Below are positions 8,784-18,090 of a DNA stretch of 64,000 nucleotides, in pieces. The stretch comes from Candidatus Sulfurimonas baltica (GTDB taxonomy: Bacteria > Campylobacterota > Campylobacteria > Campylobacterales > Sulfurimonadaceae): contig NZ_CP054492.1 of NCBI RefSeq assembly GCF_015265455.1, positions 434,001-498,000 of the forward strand. The letters run 5' to 3'. How positions within the stretch are numbered: the first letter of the stretch is position 1; the number at the start of each line of letters is the position of its first letter. Made by a program: the position numbers and the translations under genes. The notes under the pieces are model-generated. The model saw nothing but the letters and a program-made list of their open reading frames with translations. It was not told where the DNA came from and made no database searches.

Positions 8784-9577
8784 TCAATACCCATAACTGA
8801 AGCAAATTCTTCATATATATCCTCAACATAGTCAATTTGAAAATCAACAAAATCGTTTAGACCAGCTTTTATAAAAACTGGTTGGGATAGTTCATAAAAA
8901 AGTAAAAGGTGCATCCATTTTCCTAGTAAATTTATCTTTTCATCTTCTGATGGCTTGAGTCCCGATGAAGCTTGCAGAATTTGGGGCACAAGACTGCCCA
9001 TCTCCCATTTATTGGCAATTTGCTCACAAATATCAAAAAGACCTATGCCACACAACCTAGTAAGAATTGTGTTAAAGTCAAGTGATTTAGTGGTTCTAAG
9101 CAGTGTCACATCCTCAATCTTTTCACAAAATAGAGCTTCTGCTACAATAACGCTCGAAGGAAGCAAACTTATGGCACTATATATATCTTTGTCGTCAATA
9201 CCCAGATGTTTTAGTATAAGTTCCCATTTTTTTGATAGATTAGCCTGAAGCTCATAAAATGTTTTACTGTTTAGTTTAAACAGATGCCACTCTGCGGGGC
9301 TGAGAAGAGTGATAATATAATTATAAACAGTTTGCTGAGATAGAGAAACGCCAAGTATGCCAAATATTTGAGAGATTTCGCTGACCTCATTCTTAAATCC
9401 ATATATAGGCTTATTGACTATGTTTTTTAAATAAGCTTTTAATGCCAAGTCACTCTCAGCAACCTTTGCCGCTTTTGTTAACTCACCATTATTCAATAAA
9501 GAGAGTGTCTCTTTTAAAACTTTTGGTTTAGGCGGTATCTTCTCTATAAAGCTGTCAATCTTATCTTTTGTTATCAT
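8780..9577 (-). CDS. HDOD-domain protein
   Basis: HDOD domains resemble HD phosphohydrolases but lack the metal-binding His/Asp pair, and usually act as signalling adaptors. The 265-residue protein fits: N-terminal IPPKPKVLKETLSLL, then SDLALKAYLKNIVNKPIYGF and the ISQIFGILG segment typical of HDOD. No further domain is attached. Translation of the STAS-CheX gene is coupled to it, which suggests that the two proteins work in one pathway. A second single-domain HDOD gene lies at 23.8-24.6 kb. Confidence 0.83.
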   Translation of the reverse strand: MITKDKIDSFIEKIPPKPKVLKETLSLLNNGELTKAAKVAESDLALKAYLKNIVNKPIYGFKNEVSEISQIFGILGVSLSQQTVYNYIITLLSPAEWHLFKLNSKTFYELQANLSKKWELILKHLGIDDKDIYSAISLLPSSVIVAEALFCEKIEDVTLLRTTKSLDFNTILTRLCGIGLFDICEQIANKWEMGSLVPQILQASSGLKPSEDEKINLLGKWMHLLLFYELSQPVFIKAGLNDFVDFQIDYVEDIYEEFASVMGIE

Positions 9578-9695
9578 ATATACTACAATTTATTAAATTT
9601 TGTACATTTTATCTGCATAATAATAAAATATATATAAAAATTAAAAAGAAATTACTTTTTATTTAACATTAAGCATAAGTTTTGATTTAACTTGA

Positions 9696-9701
9696 TATAC
9701 T
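9696..9701 (+). promoter_or_regulatory. -10 box of rpmB
   Basis: TATACT lies 35 bases upstream of the rpmB ATG at 9737 in a very AT-rich intergenic stretch (9578-9736). Otherwise that stretch shows only A/T runs. The ribosome site AAAAGGAAGC precedes the start. Confidence 0.5.
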
Positions 9702-9736
9702 TCGCAACTTTAAAACCTATACAAAAGGAAGCTGAT

Positions 9737-9925
9737 ATGGCAAGAAGATGTGCTATTAGTGGCAAAGGCCCAATGAGCGGGAATAATGTTTCTCACGCTA
9801 AAAACAGAACAAAACGTCGTTTTTTATTAAACCTTAGAACAGTAAGAATCACCTTAGATGATGGTACTACTCAAAAGATTAAAATCTCTGCAAGAGAGTT
9901 ACGCACACTTAAGAAACTTTCTTAA
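9737..9925 (+). CDS. rpmB: Ribosomal protein bL28
   Basis: Small basic 50S protein (62 residues) with the family start [20 protein letters not shown] and the conserved [12 protein letters not shown] chose ATG 9737 because bL28 begins with M-A-R-R and an AAAGGAAG site lies just ahead; the open frame reaches 15 codons further upstream without family similarity. The stop codon is inside a perfect hairpin. kch follows 17 bases later. Confidence 0.96.
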   Translation: MARRCAISGKGPMSGNNVSHAKNRTKRRFLLNLRTVRITLDDGTTQKIKISARELRTLKKLS

Positions 9926-9927
9926 GT
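9907..9927 (+). repeat. Perfect hairpin across the rpmB stop codon
   Basis: ACTTAAGAA and TTCTTAAGT are exact complements with a 3-base loop (ACT). They span the last codons and stop of rpmB. No T-run follows, so it is not a standard terminator. It could protect the rpmB end or limit read-through into kch. Confidence 0.55.
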
Positions 9928-9942
9928 CAAAAGGAAATTTAA

Positions 9943-11073
9943 TTGAATCTCTTAACGAGAATTCGAAAATTTCTGCATTGGGAGTCTTCTCCCAAACCTG
10001 ATGTAAATCTTCTTCCAGAAATTTACTCCCACCTCAAGGCATTTCGCCTACCTCTAATTTTAACCGTAATGACAATGATGATTGGTACAATGGGCTATGT
10101 TATAATAGACGATTTCCCATTAATGGACGCAATTTATCAAACCGGAATAACTTTTACAACAGTTGGATTTGGGGAGATAGCTCCAATTTCAGATGCAGGT
10201 AGAATTTTTACAGTAACACTCGTTATAGCTGGTTTCGCAGTTTTTTCAAGTGCTATCGGTATTTTAATAGCTGAGTTAAATAGAGGACATATAGTTGCAA
10301 TTTTAAAGGAGCGAAGAATGTTATATAATATAGCAAGGCTCAAAAAGCACTTTGTTGTTTGTTACCATAATGAGTATACGCTTGAAGTTACAAAGCAGTT
10401 GAGAAAGAATCATATACCGTTTGTAGTAATTGACCCGAGAGAAGAGATTCATGCATGGGCTGAGGAGCATAAATATCCAACATATTTAAAAGCAGAGCCA
10501 CATGCAGAGCTAACAATGCTCAAGGCTCATCTAGCTTCTGCAAAGGGTCTTATAACGCTCTCGGATTCAATGAGCGATAATATTGCTTTAATCGCTTCAG
10601 TAAGGCTGTTTGAGAAAGAGCATTTTTTGCCAAGACCATACTATATTATCTCATCTGCAGAAACTGTTACTGACATAGAAAAACTCAAAAAACTAGGGGC
10701 CGACACTGTTGTCTCTCCAACAAAACTGACTGCTCAGAGAGTTAGTGCAATGGCAGCACGCCCTGATATGGAAAATCTACTTGAAGAATTTTTATATAAA
10801 AGTGATAACCCTTTAGATATGGAAGAGGTTGAAGTTCCAAAGTACAGCTGGGCAGTTTTGAAAAAGCTAAGAGAGACACACATGAGAGCCATCACTAATA
10901 CATCTATTATTGGTATTACAAAAAAAGATGGGAAGTTCTTAGCTATGCCTAAGGGTGATGTTTTGATAACAAGTGAGTGTAAACTGCTTCTTATTGGAAC
11001 TCAAAGAGATATTAACACAACAAAAGGGCTGTTGAGAAAAAGAGACAAGCCAAAGGAATTGAAATTTGTATAA
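9943..11073 (+). CDS. Two-helix potassium channel with RCK/TrkA-N domain
   Basis: Inner-membrane ion channel of the Kch/MthK type. In 376 residues there are two membrane helices (about 35-55 and 85-110) around a pore loop with selectivity filter TVGFGE. An RCK (TrkA-N) domain follows, beginning HFVVCYHN, a Rossmann-like variant of the nucleotide-binding loop. The end (about 290-376) looks like a TrkA-C ligand domain. TTG start at 9943 with AAAAGGAAATT ahead. It overlaps argJ by 8 bases. Potassium is the likely ion; the gating ligand cannot be read from the sequence. Confidence 0.88.
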   Translation: MNLLTRIRKFLHWESSPKPDVNLLPEIYSHLKAFRLPLILTVMTMMIGTMGYVIIDDFPLMDAIYQTGITFTTVGFGEIAPISDAGRIFTVTLVIAGFAVFSSAIGILIAELNRGHIVAILKERRMLYNIARLKKHFVVCYHNEYTLEVTKQLRKNHIPFVVIDPREEIHAWAEEHKYPTYLKAEPHAELTMLKAHLASAKGLITLSDSMSDNIALIASVRLFEKEHFLPRPYYIISSAETVTDIEKLKKLGADTVVSPTKLTAQRVSAMAARPDMENLLEEFLYKSDNPLDMEEVEVPKYSWAVLKKLRETHMRAITNTSIIGITKKDGKFLAMPKGDVLITSECKLLLIGTQRDINTTKGLLRKRDKPKELKFV

Positions 11074-12241
11074 GATAATTAATACGCAGGGTGGAGTTTG
11101 TGCTAGTGATGGTTTTTTCGCAGATGGCGTGAGCGCAGGTTTGAAAAAAAATTCTGCAAAAGATATGGCATTTATTTTCAGTGAAGATGAGTGTGAAGTC
11201 GCCTCAGTATTTACTACAAATAAAATGTGTGCAGCTCCAATAAGACATTTTCGTTCTATGGGTGAGTTTAAAACAAATTTTATACTAATTAACTCTAAAA
11301 ATGCCAATGCAATGACAGGCAAATCAGGTATAGATGATATAAATGAAGTGTTGTCTACATGCAAAAATGTAAAAAATCCAATTATGAGCTCAACGGGAGT
11401 TATTGGTGTTAGACTGCCAAAACAAAAAATAATAGATGGAATTAAGCTTTTTGACTACTCTAAAAAAGATTCAAGTTCTGCTTCAAAAGCAATTATGACA
11501 ACAGATACATTTGCAAAAGAGATATCGTTTAAAGTTGAACTTGATGATGGTAGTAGTTTCAGCATAGGAGCAATAGCCAAAGGTGCTGGGATGATAAACC
11601 CGGCAATGGCAACAATGTTATGCTTTATAACGACCGATGCACTTGTGAGTAAAAGTCAAATGCAAGAGGCTTTAGATGCTAGCGTTAAAAATACATTTAA
11701 TGCCATTAGTGTTGATGGGGATACATCAACAAACGATACAGTTTTACTATTAGCAAATGGAAAAAGTGGAGCTTATGAGAAAGAGGCTTTTAAAGAGGCA
11801 CTTTTTAATGTTATGCACTTTTTAGCACTAGAGATGGTTAGAGATGGAGAAGGTGCTACAAAGCTTGTTACATACAATGTAACAGGTGCAAAAGATGACA
11901 GAGAAGCTGAAATAGCAGCAAAAGCATTATCAGATTCACTTTTAGTTAAAACTGCTCTTTTTGGTGAAGATCCAAATTGGGGACGAATTGCTTCAACGGT
12001 CGGTGCTAGTGGTGTTGAAGCTAATGAGGAGAGTTTGAAAATTTCATTTGACAACTTATGTGTTTACGATAAGGGAGAGCTCTATTTTAACGAAGAGATG
12101 GAGAAACAATGTGCAGCAGTTATGCAGCAAAGTAAGTTTACCATCTCTTGTGACTTAGGTATTGGCGAAGGAAGCTTCAAGGCTTACGGCTGTGATTTGG
12201 GTCATGAGTATGTTAAAATAAATGCGGATTATCGCACTTAG
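11066..12241 (+). CDS. argJ: Arginine biosynthesis protein ArgJ
   Basis: Ornithine acetyltransferase that recycles the acetyl group from N-acetylornithine to glutamate, often also acting as acetylglutamate synthase. It is made as a precursor that cleaves itself before the nucleophilic Thr. The motif [16 protein letters not shown] is present, with the Thr of ATML at about residue 187. The 391-residue length and the FGEDPNWGR motif fit the family. TTG start at 11066 overlaps the kch end, an arrangement that looks translational rather than functional. Confidence 0.94.
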   Translation: MYKIINTQGGVCASDGFFADGVSAGLKKNSAKDMAFIFSEDECEVASVFTTNKMCAAPIRHFRSMGEFKTNFILINSKNANAMTGKSGIDDINEVLSTCKNVKNPIMSSTGVIGVRLPKQKIIDGIKLFDYSKKDSSSASKAIMTTDTFAKEISFKVELDDGSSFSIGAIAKGAGMINPAMATMLCFITTDALVSKSQMQEALDASVKNTFNAISVDGDTSTNDTVLLLANGKSGAYEKEAFKEALFNVMHFLALEMVRDGEGATKLVTYNVTGAKDDREAEIAAKALSDSLLVKTALFGEDPNWGRIASTVGASGVEANEESLKISFDNLCVYDKGELYFNEEMEKQCAAVMQQSKFTISCDLGIGEGSFKAYGCDLGHEYVKINADYRT

Positions 12242-12242
12242 T

Positions 12243-12767
12243 TTATTGGTAGTGAGATTTAAACTCTACATATCTTGATGCAGAAGCATATAGCTCTTTA
12301 ACTTCTGAATCATTTAACTCCCTGACAACTTTAGCAGGGCTTCCCATAATCAGAGATCGTGGAGGGAAGATCTTGTTTTTAGTAACAAGTGCTCCTGCTC
12401 CAACAATAGATTCTTTACCAATAACAGCACCATCAAGTATTGTGGCACTCATCCCTATAAGACAAGCATCTTCAATTGTGCATCCATGAAGCATAACGCG
12501 ATGACCTATTGTTACATCATCCCCTATTATCGTAGGGTGTCCATCACTTTTGTCATCTTTTTTATAGTGAGTTACATGTATCATGCTAAGGTCTTGAACA
12601 CTCACTCTGTCACCAATTGTAATAAAGTGAACATCACCCCTTACTACAGTTCCAAACCATATAGAGCAATCAGTTCCACATGTTACCTCTCCAATTACAT
12701 CAGCAGATGGGGCAATCCAAGTTCCTTCTCCGATTTTAGGATTGATTCCTTTAAAGCTATGTAACAT
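12243..12767 (-). CDS. Gamma-class carbonic-anhydrase-like hexapeptide protein
   Basis: Left-handed beta-helix protein of the YrdA/PaaY/CaiE family. The 174 residues hold hexapeptide turns (IGEGTWIAPSADVIG, VIGKESIVGAGALV) and three His in the zinc-ligand positions: MIHVTH, TIGHRV and MLHGCT. Family members range from true carbonic anhydrases to proteins without known activity, so activity is unproven. I chose ATG 12767 because GGAG lies 6 bases ahead; the open frame extends to 12806, inside ppk. It starts one base after the ppk stop. Confidence 0.87.
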   Translation of the reverse strand: MLHSFKGINPKIGEGTWIAPSADVIGEVTCGTDCSIWFGTVVRGDVHFITIGDRVSVQDLSMIHVTHYKKDDKSDGHPTIIGDDVTIGHRVMLHGCTIEDACLIGMSATILDGAVIGKESIVGAGALVTKNKIFPPRSLIMGSPAKVVRELNDSEVKELYASASRYVEFKSHYQ

Positions 12768-12768
12768 A

Positions 12769-14865
12769 TTAATTCTCCATGAAAATATTCGAAGCCAGCT
12801 CCTCAATAAAGCTGGCTGTCTCTTTTTTTGTTGCTCTTGAAACTCTGTTTACATAATCTTCTAAAAGTTTATGATTGTTTATTGTTTTAATGCCATCATT
12901 TTTTATCTTTATATAAGAGCCGTCACTTTGAAGTTCATAAGCTAAAGCATTGTCTGAACACTGAAGCTTTAGTATCTGCAAAATTTTATTTTTAGATTTT
13001 TCATCTTTTATAGCGGTTAACAGCTCTATTCTTCTTACTAGATTTCTTGGCATCCAATCAGCAGAAGAAATATAAACCTGAGAATCATCATTTTTAAAAT
13101 AGAAAGTTCTTGTATGCTCAAGATATTTACCTAAAATTGAGATAACTCTAATATTCTCACTAACACCCTCTATTCCTACTTTTAAACAGCAGATACCACG
13201 AACTATAAGATTTATTTTAACACCAGCTTGACTTGCTTTGTAGAGTGCTCTTATTACATCTTCATCTACTAGTGAGTTTAATTTTGCAATTATCTCTCCA
13301 TTTGGACCTTTTCTTGCCTCATTTTGAATAAGTGAGAGCAACTTTGGTTTAATCTGAGATGGTGACATGTAGAGTTCATCGAGCTTGCCTTTTTTACTAA
13401 ATCCAGTTAGGAAGTGAAAAAATCTAGTAAGATCATTTGTGATTTCATCTTTAGATGTCATATAGCTCATATCGGTATATATTTTTGATGTAGCAGGGTT
13501 ATAATTTCCTGTTCCTAAATGAGCGTACTGTTTTAGCTTGCCATTTTTTCTTCTAGTCACCAAGGTTGCTTTGGCATGGACTTTAAATCCACGGATACCA
13601 TAAATAACATGTGCTCCAGCTTGCTCTAGTGCTCTAGCCCAAATAAGGTTATTCTCTTCATCAAACCTTGCTTTTAACTCAACCATTACCGTTACCTGTT
13701 TTCCAGACTCACTAGCAGCCATAAGTGCCTGAACAATAGGAGAATTTGTTCCTGATCGGTAAAGTGTCATTTTTATAGAGACAACATCAGTATCTTTAGC
13801 AGCACTTTGAATAAATTTTACAATCGGATCAAAACTTTCATATGGGTGATAGAGCAAAATATCTTGCTTTTCCAAGGTGGTAAAAATATTTTCAGCATTA
13901 TCTAAAGGAGGCAGAGATATTGGCTTAAACGGTGCTGCTAGCAGGTGAGCAAAATTTTTATTTGAAACAATTTGCCATAGGCTTGAAAGATTTATAAAAG
14001 TATGGAATTTATAAATATCATCTTTGTAAACATTTGTATGACGATTGAAAAAGTTAATAATCTCTTCATCTGCATCTGAACCAACTTCAAGTCTAACCAT
14101 AGCACCTTTTCTGCGAAGCTTTAGCCCCTCTTCAAGAATCTCCATAAAGTCATCAGCCTCTTCCTCTTCTATCTCAATATCGGCATTTCTAGTCACTCTA
14201 AAAGATACATACTTCAAAAGAGTGTAGCCAGGAAAAAGTTCTTCTACATGTTGAGCTATAAGGGAACCGATTGGAACATATGTGCCATTGTCAAGTTCTA
14301 AAAACCTTGTCAAAACCCTAGGAACACGAATAATACCAAATCTCTCAATTGCTTCGTTGTCGTCATCTTTGAGTTTAACAATAAGGCCAAAACTTAAGTT
14401 GTTAAGGTGCGGAAAAGGGTGTGTTGAATCAACAGCAATGGGAATAATTACTGGATATATATTTTCTTTGAAATATCTTTTGAGGTAGTTTTTTTCTTGT
14501 TGATTAAGTTCTTTGAATGATTTTACTCTAATTCCCTCAGGCTCTAGCTTCTTTAAAATTTCATTTAAACAGTGCTCAACTACCTGTTGTTCTTGATGAA
14601 GATATTGTCTTATTTCGCGAAGTTGCTGAAGGGGAGTTAGTCTGTCGGCGCTTGAGACAATAATACCAGCAGCAAAAAGTTTTTTCAATCCCGCAATTCT
14701 AATCATGTAGAATTCATCTAAATTTGTCCCATAAATAGCTAAAAATTTAAGACGCTCTAGAAGTGGAAGCGATTCATCTTGGGCTTGCTTTAAAACTCTA
14801 GTATTAAACTGTAGCCAAGAAATTTCACGATTGTTATATAAAAATGGATTTTTTAGATTTAACAT
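12769..14865 (-). CDS. ppk: Polyphosphate kinase PPK1
   Basis: Membrane-associated enzyme that makes inorganic polyphosphate from ATP. The 698-residue protein has the four PPK1 domains: N domain with NREISWLQFNTRVL, head domain, and two phospholipase-D-like catalytic domains. The autophosphorylated His lies in KVHAKATLV, and AHLGTGNYNPATSKIYTD follows. In the last domain HTRTFYF and the region near SSADWMPRN match the family. ATG start at 14865. Polyphosphate is used in stress survival; no PPK2 or exopolyphosphatase lies nearby. Confidence 0.96.
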   Translation of the reverse strand: MLNLKNPFLYNNREISWLQFNTRVLKQAQDESLPLLERLKFLAIYGTNLDEFYMIRIAGLKKLFAAGIIVSSADRLTPLQQLREIRQYLHQEQQVVEHCLNEILKKLEPEGIRVKSFKELNQQEKNYLKRYFKENIYPVIIPIAVDSTHPFPHLNNLSFGLIVKLKDDDNEAIERFGIIRVPRVLTRFLELDNGTYVPIGSLIAQHVEELFPGYTLLKYVSFRVTRNADIEIEEEEADDFMEILEEGLKLRRKGAMVRLEVGSDADEEIINFFNRHTNVYKDDIYKFHTFINLSSLWQIVSNKNFAHLLAAPFKPISLPPLDNAENIFTTLEKQDILLYHPYESFDPIVKFIQSAAKDTDVVSIKMTLYRSGTNSPIVQALMAASESGKQVTVMVELKARFDEENNLIWARALEQAGAHVIYGIRGFKVHAKATLVTRRKNGKLKQYAHLGTGNYNPATSKIYTDMSYMTSKDEITNDLTRFFHFLTGFSKKGKLDELYMSPSQIKPKLLSLIQNEARKGPNGEIIAKLNSLVDEDVIRALYKASQAGVKINLIVRGICCLKVGIEGVSENIRVISILGKYLEHTRTFYFKNDDSQVYISSADWMPRNLVRRIELLTAIKDEKSKNKILQILKLQCSDNALAYELQSDGSYIKIKNDGIKTINNHKLLEDYVNRVSRATKKETASFIEELASNIFMEN

Positions 14866-14925
14866 TATTCACCCTATGTAGTTATATATTTTGGTGATTA
14901 TATCCAAAAGCTTGTTAGAATATAG

Positions 14926-16164
14926 TTACTTGATAATACCTGTACCTAGGTAGTTAGCTGAGTGGTAAATAGTTACACCATTTTTTCGAGCATAGTATCT
15001 CATAAGAAGTTTTTGAAGAGTCGGCTCTATTGATGGAGCAAACCAAGCATTATTGCTAGTAGCAATAAGAAAATCAACATCTCCCTCATACAACTCTTTA
15101 CATGTAGCCTCGTAACAGATTGCATTTCTAAATTTAACACCCTTAATTATGAAGTCTGTTGGTTTTGTTGCTGTTTTAAAGTCAGAAGCTCCTGCAAAAA
15201 AAGTATCATTAATGATTTTTTGAGCGAACTTAGGAAGAGGAATATACTCTCCAAATGGAACAAGAACCAACTTCTTAGCAACTTGATAATTGCCGTTTTC
15301 AAACATGTAAGTAACATTATAATTTGTATTGTTTTCAATCATAAGTGAGCCGGCAACTATTGTTATATCTTTTGATAGCTCTGATAGCTTTTCCAAAAGA
15401 GATGGCGCTTTATTCATGTAAAGAGGAAAAACAGATTCGGGAAATACAATCAAATCATAGTTACTTTCAAGAGCACTTTGTATCTCTTTAAACGCCATAT
15501 TTAGAGTTGGAGTAAGAGTCTCTTCTTTCCATTTAATATCTTGGGTTATATCAGTTGAAACAAGTTTTATTTTTAGCGGAGCATCCTTTTGCGTTTGCGG
15601 GGCAAAGTTAAAAGCTAAAATAATTAGAAAAAGTGGTGCGTATTTGTATGCTCCTCTCAGGTATTTTGGAAGTGATAAGGCTAATAAAACGACTGCAAGT
15701 TGATATTTTAAAACGCCTATATAGCTATCTACAAATATAAGCTCGATTTGAAGCCAGTTCCAATCCATAGGCTCAAAAAAACTGAGTGCAAAAATCAAAA
15801 TAGCCCTTATGTAGACTTTGTCAGTAAGTGCCAAAACACCGAAAAACAACATGTAGATAAGTGCAAAAATAATAGCTATAAAAGGGGTGAGGTATCCAAC
15901 TCCGTTATATTCAAAACTGTATCCAATCCAGTAAAACCACAAAATTCCAATAAATAATCCAGCAATCAATATGGCTCTTTTTGGCATATATAAAAAAAAT
16001 GCTAAAGATAAAATTGCAAAAAGAGTGTTTAGTAGTTTTAAAGTAATGCCTATATGTTCAAAATAGATAAAAGCACTGAAAAATAGAGCTGCTAGAACTC
16101 CAAATATTAGGTCAAATAGCAAAGGGTTTAAAGATTTTTTTATATTTTTAAATTTATTAATCAA
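14926..16164 (-). CDS. lnt: Apolipoprotein N-acyltransferase
   Basis: Inner-membrane enzyme that adds the third acyl chain to the N-terminal Cys of lipoproteins. The 412 residues begin with several membrane helices (about 15-190), followed by a periplasmic nitrilase-type domain. Catalytic Glu is in VFPESVFP, Lys in the LVPFGEYIP region, and nucleophilic Cys in RNAICYEA. It is shorter than E. coli Lnt, which is usual for this group. TTG start at 16164 has GAGG 8 bases ahead. It diverges from yajC. Confidence 0.9.
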   Translation of the reverse strand: MINKFKNIKKSLNPLLFDLIFGVLAALFFSAFIYFEHIGITLKLLNTLFAILSLAFFLYMPKRAILIAGLFIGILWFYWIGYSFEYNGVGYLTPFIAIIFALIYMLFFGVLALTDKVYIRAILIFALSFFEPMDWNWLQIELIFVDSYIGVLKYQLAVVLLALSLPKYLRGAYKYAPLFLIILAFNFAPQTQKDAPLKIKLVSTDITQDIKWKEETLTPTLNMAFKEIQSALESNYDLIVFPESVFPLYMNKAPSLLEKLSELSKDITIVAGSLMIENNTNYNVTYMFENGNYQVAKKLVLVPFGEYIPLPKFAQKIINDTFFAGASDFKTATKPTDFIIKGVKFRNAICYEATCKELYEGDVDFLIATSNNAWFAPSIEPTLQKLLMRYYARKNGVTIYHSANYLGTGIIK

Positions 16165-16189
16165 GCTGATACCTCGTAATTAGAACAAA

Positions 16190-16195
16190 ATTATA
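16190..16195 (-). promoter_or_regulatory. -10 box of lnt
   Basis: On the minus strand the sequence reads TATAAT, 26 bases upstream of the lnt TTG. It sits back to back with the yajC promoter, and a TATTCAGTCA element lies between the two. Confidence 0.5.
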
Positions 16196-16198
16196 GCA

Positions 16199-16235
16199 GT
16201 ATTCAGTCATTTATTAAGATATGTTTTGTATAATC
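16199..16235 (+). promoter_or_regulatory. yajC promoter with shared 37-bp element
   Basis: The stretch starts GTATTCAGTCA, continues through TTAAGATA and ends TTTTGTATAATC; TATAAT at 16229-16234 is the -10 box, 33 bases before the yajC ATG. By my alignment 32 of 37 bases are identical to 27989-28025, in front of an unrelated membrane protein gene. The conserved upstream part may be a regulator site. Confidence 0.6.
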
Positions 16236-16266
16236 GCCACAATTTATTCAAAGGAAACCCATAACC

Positions 16267-16533
16267 ATGGAAATATTAAGTCAACTATTACCGTTCGTAT
16301 TTTTAATCGCAATTATGTACTTCGTAATTATTCGTCCGCAACAAAAAGAGGCAAAAAGCAGAAAAGAGATGATAGAGGCTCTTAAAAAAGGTGACAAAAT
16401 TGTTACTGCCGGCGGCGTTATTGTTGTAGTACACAAGGTAGAGGAACAATTTTTAAGCGTTAAATTCAACGATGATACAATAGTGAAGATTACAAAAGAC
16501 GCTGTTTCTAGAAAGTTCGAGGATGAAGCTTAA
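16267..16533 (+). CDS. yajC: Preprotein translocase accessory subunit YajC
   Basis: Small single-span protein that joins SecD-SecF at the translocon. The 88 residues hold one N-terminal membrane helix (about 5-22) ending in FVIIRPQQKEAK, the hallmark of the family, and a KGDKIVTAGGVIV beta segment. ATG at 16267 follows AAAGGAAACCC. It overlaps secD by 11 bases, the standard yajC-secD-secF operon. Confidence 0.96.
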   Translation: MEILSQLLPFVFLIAIMYFVIIRPQQKEAKSRKEMIEALKKGDKIVTAGGVIVVVHKVEEQFLSVKFNDDTIVKITKDAVSRKFEDEA

Positions 16534-18088
16534 TTATCGCATAGTTGTTTTTGCACTTGCGATAATATTTGGAATATTTTTCTCTATTCCCTCGCTTTTG
16601 CAAACGCAAGATGGAAAAAAAGTCAATTTAGGTCTTGATCTTCAAGGCGGTTTACATATGCTTCTTGGTGTCAAAACTGATGAGGCTGTAAAATCTCGTA
16701 TCAAATCAATCGCTGCAAGTATTAAACATTTTAGTGAACGCAATGATATCTTGATTGATTCACTTAAATTTGATGAGAGCTCAATTTCATTTACTGTCCT
16801 AGATGCAGATGATACAAAAGCTGTTCAAAAGCACTTATCAGAAATTGAAGGTGCAGTAGTAGCATTTGAAGGCGAAAACATCTCTTTGAGTCTAACTCCC
16901 GAAGAGGTTATTAGAACAGAAAAACAAGCAATAAGTCAAGCAATAGAGACTATAAGAAACAGACTTGACCAGTTTGGTTTGGCTGAACCTATCGTTGCAA
17001 GACAAGGTGAAGAGAAGATACTTGTAGAGTTGGCCGGTATTAAGACTCAAGAGGAAGAACAACGTGCGCGTGAACTTATCTCTCGCGCTGCAAAGCTTGA
17101 GCTTATGGCTGTTGATGAAGACAGATCGGCTAGAGTAGACAATATGAGTGTAGCAGATGCGGCAGAATATGGTGATATTATTTTAGAAGATGTAAAAAAT
17201 TCTAATCTAAAATATCTTGTTCGTGAGATTCCAATCTTAGACGGAACAATGCTAACAGATGCACATGTAGGATTTGATCAAAATAATCGACCACTTATTA
17301 ACTTCACCCTTAATGCAGAGGGTGCTGAGATTTTTGGAGACTTCACAGGTAAAAGTGTTGGGAAAAGATTGGCAGTAGTTCTTGATGGAAAAGTTTACTC
17401 TGCGCCAAATATAAATGAGCGTATTGGCGGGGGAAGTGGTCAGATTTCTGGAAATTATACTGTTATGGAAGCAAAAGATTTATCTATTGCTCTTCGTTCA
17501 GGCTCACTTTTAGCTCCAATTTATTTGATGGAAAAACGTTCGGTTGGACCAAGCTTGGGTGCTGATAGCATTAAAGCTAGCATGGTTGCTTTAATTGGCG
17601 GTTTTGTTTTAGTAATTATTTTTATGGTTGTTTATTATCGTTTAGCCGGACTTATAGCAAATATTGCTCTTGTAGCAAACTTGTTTATCATATTAGCTGT
17701 TATGAGTCTCTTCGGAGCGACGCTTACTCTTCCTGGTATGGCAGGTATTGTTCTTACTGTAGGTATGGCCGTTGATGCCAATGTTATAATCTCTGAGCGT
17801 ATCCGTGAGCTTATTTATCAGGGTGTCTCTATCCATAAAGCGATAGAAGATGGCTATGCAAATGCAATGCGAGCAATTTTAGATGCAAATATAACAACAC
17901 TTATTGCTGCTATTGTTCTTTACGCTTATGGAACAGGCGCAATCAAAGGTTTCGCTATTACTATTAGCATCGGTATTTTAGCTTCTATGCTTACGGCAAT
18001 TCTTGGTACTCATGGTATTTATGAGATGCTAGAGAAGAAAATACAAAAAAGTAAAAATAACCGTTTATGGTTCGGGATAAAGGGCTAA
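16523..18088 (+). CDS. secD: Protein translocase subunit SecD
   Basis: Membrane subunit that uses the proton motive force to help release proteins on the periplasmic side. In 521 residues: N-terminal membrane helix (about 8-25), LGLDLQGGLHMLLGV motif, large periplasmic P1 domain, then five C-terminal helices starting near residue 350 with GPSLGADSIKAS. The sequence GMAVDANVIISERIRE is the RND-type signature. It overlaps yajC and is followed closely by secF. Confidence 0.96.
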   Translation: MKLNYRIVVFALAIIFGIFFSIPSLLQTQDGKKVNLGLDLQGGLHMLLGVKTDEAVKSRIKSIAASIKHFSERNDILIDSLKFDESSISFTVLDADDTKAVQKHLSEIEGAVVAFEGENISLSLTPEEVIRTEKQAISQAIETIRNRLDQFGLAEPIVARQGEEKILVELAGIKTQEEEQRARELISRAAKLELMAVDEDRSARVDNMSVADAAEYGDIILEDVKNSNLKYLVREIPILDGTMLTDAHVGFDQNNRPLINFTLNAEGAEIFGDFTGKSVGKRLAVVLDGKVYSAPNINERIGGGSGQISGNYTVMEAKDLSIALRSGSLLAPIYLMEKRSVGPSLGADSIKASMVALIGGFVLVIIFMVVYYRLAGLIANIALVANLFIILAVMSLFGATLTLPGMAGIVLTVGMAVDANVIISERIRELIYQGVSIHKAIEDGYANAMRAILDANITTLIAAIVLYAYGTGAIKGFAITISIGILASMLTAILGTHGIYEMLEKKIQKSKNNRLWFGIKG

Positions 18089-18090
18089 TT

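Noticed and set aside
9692-9736. N-terminal extension of rpmB
   Set aside because: No similarity to bL28 and it spans the -10 box; the family starts at M-A-R-R.
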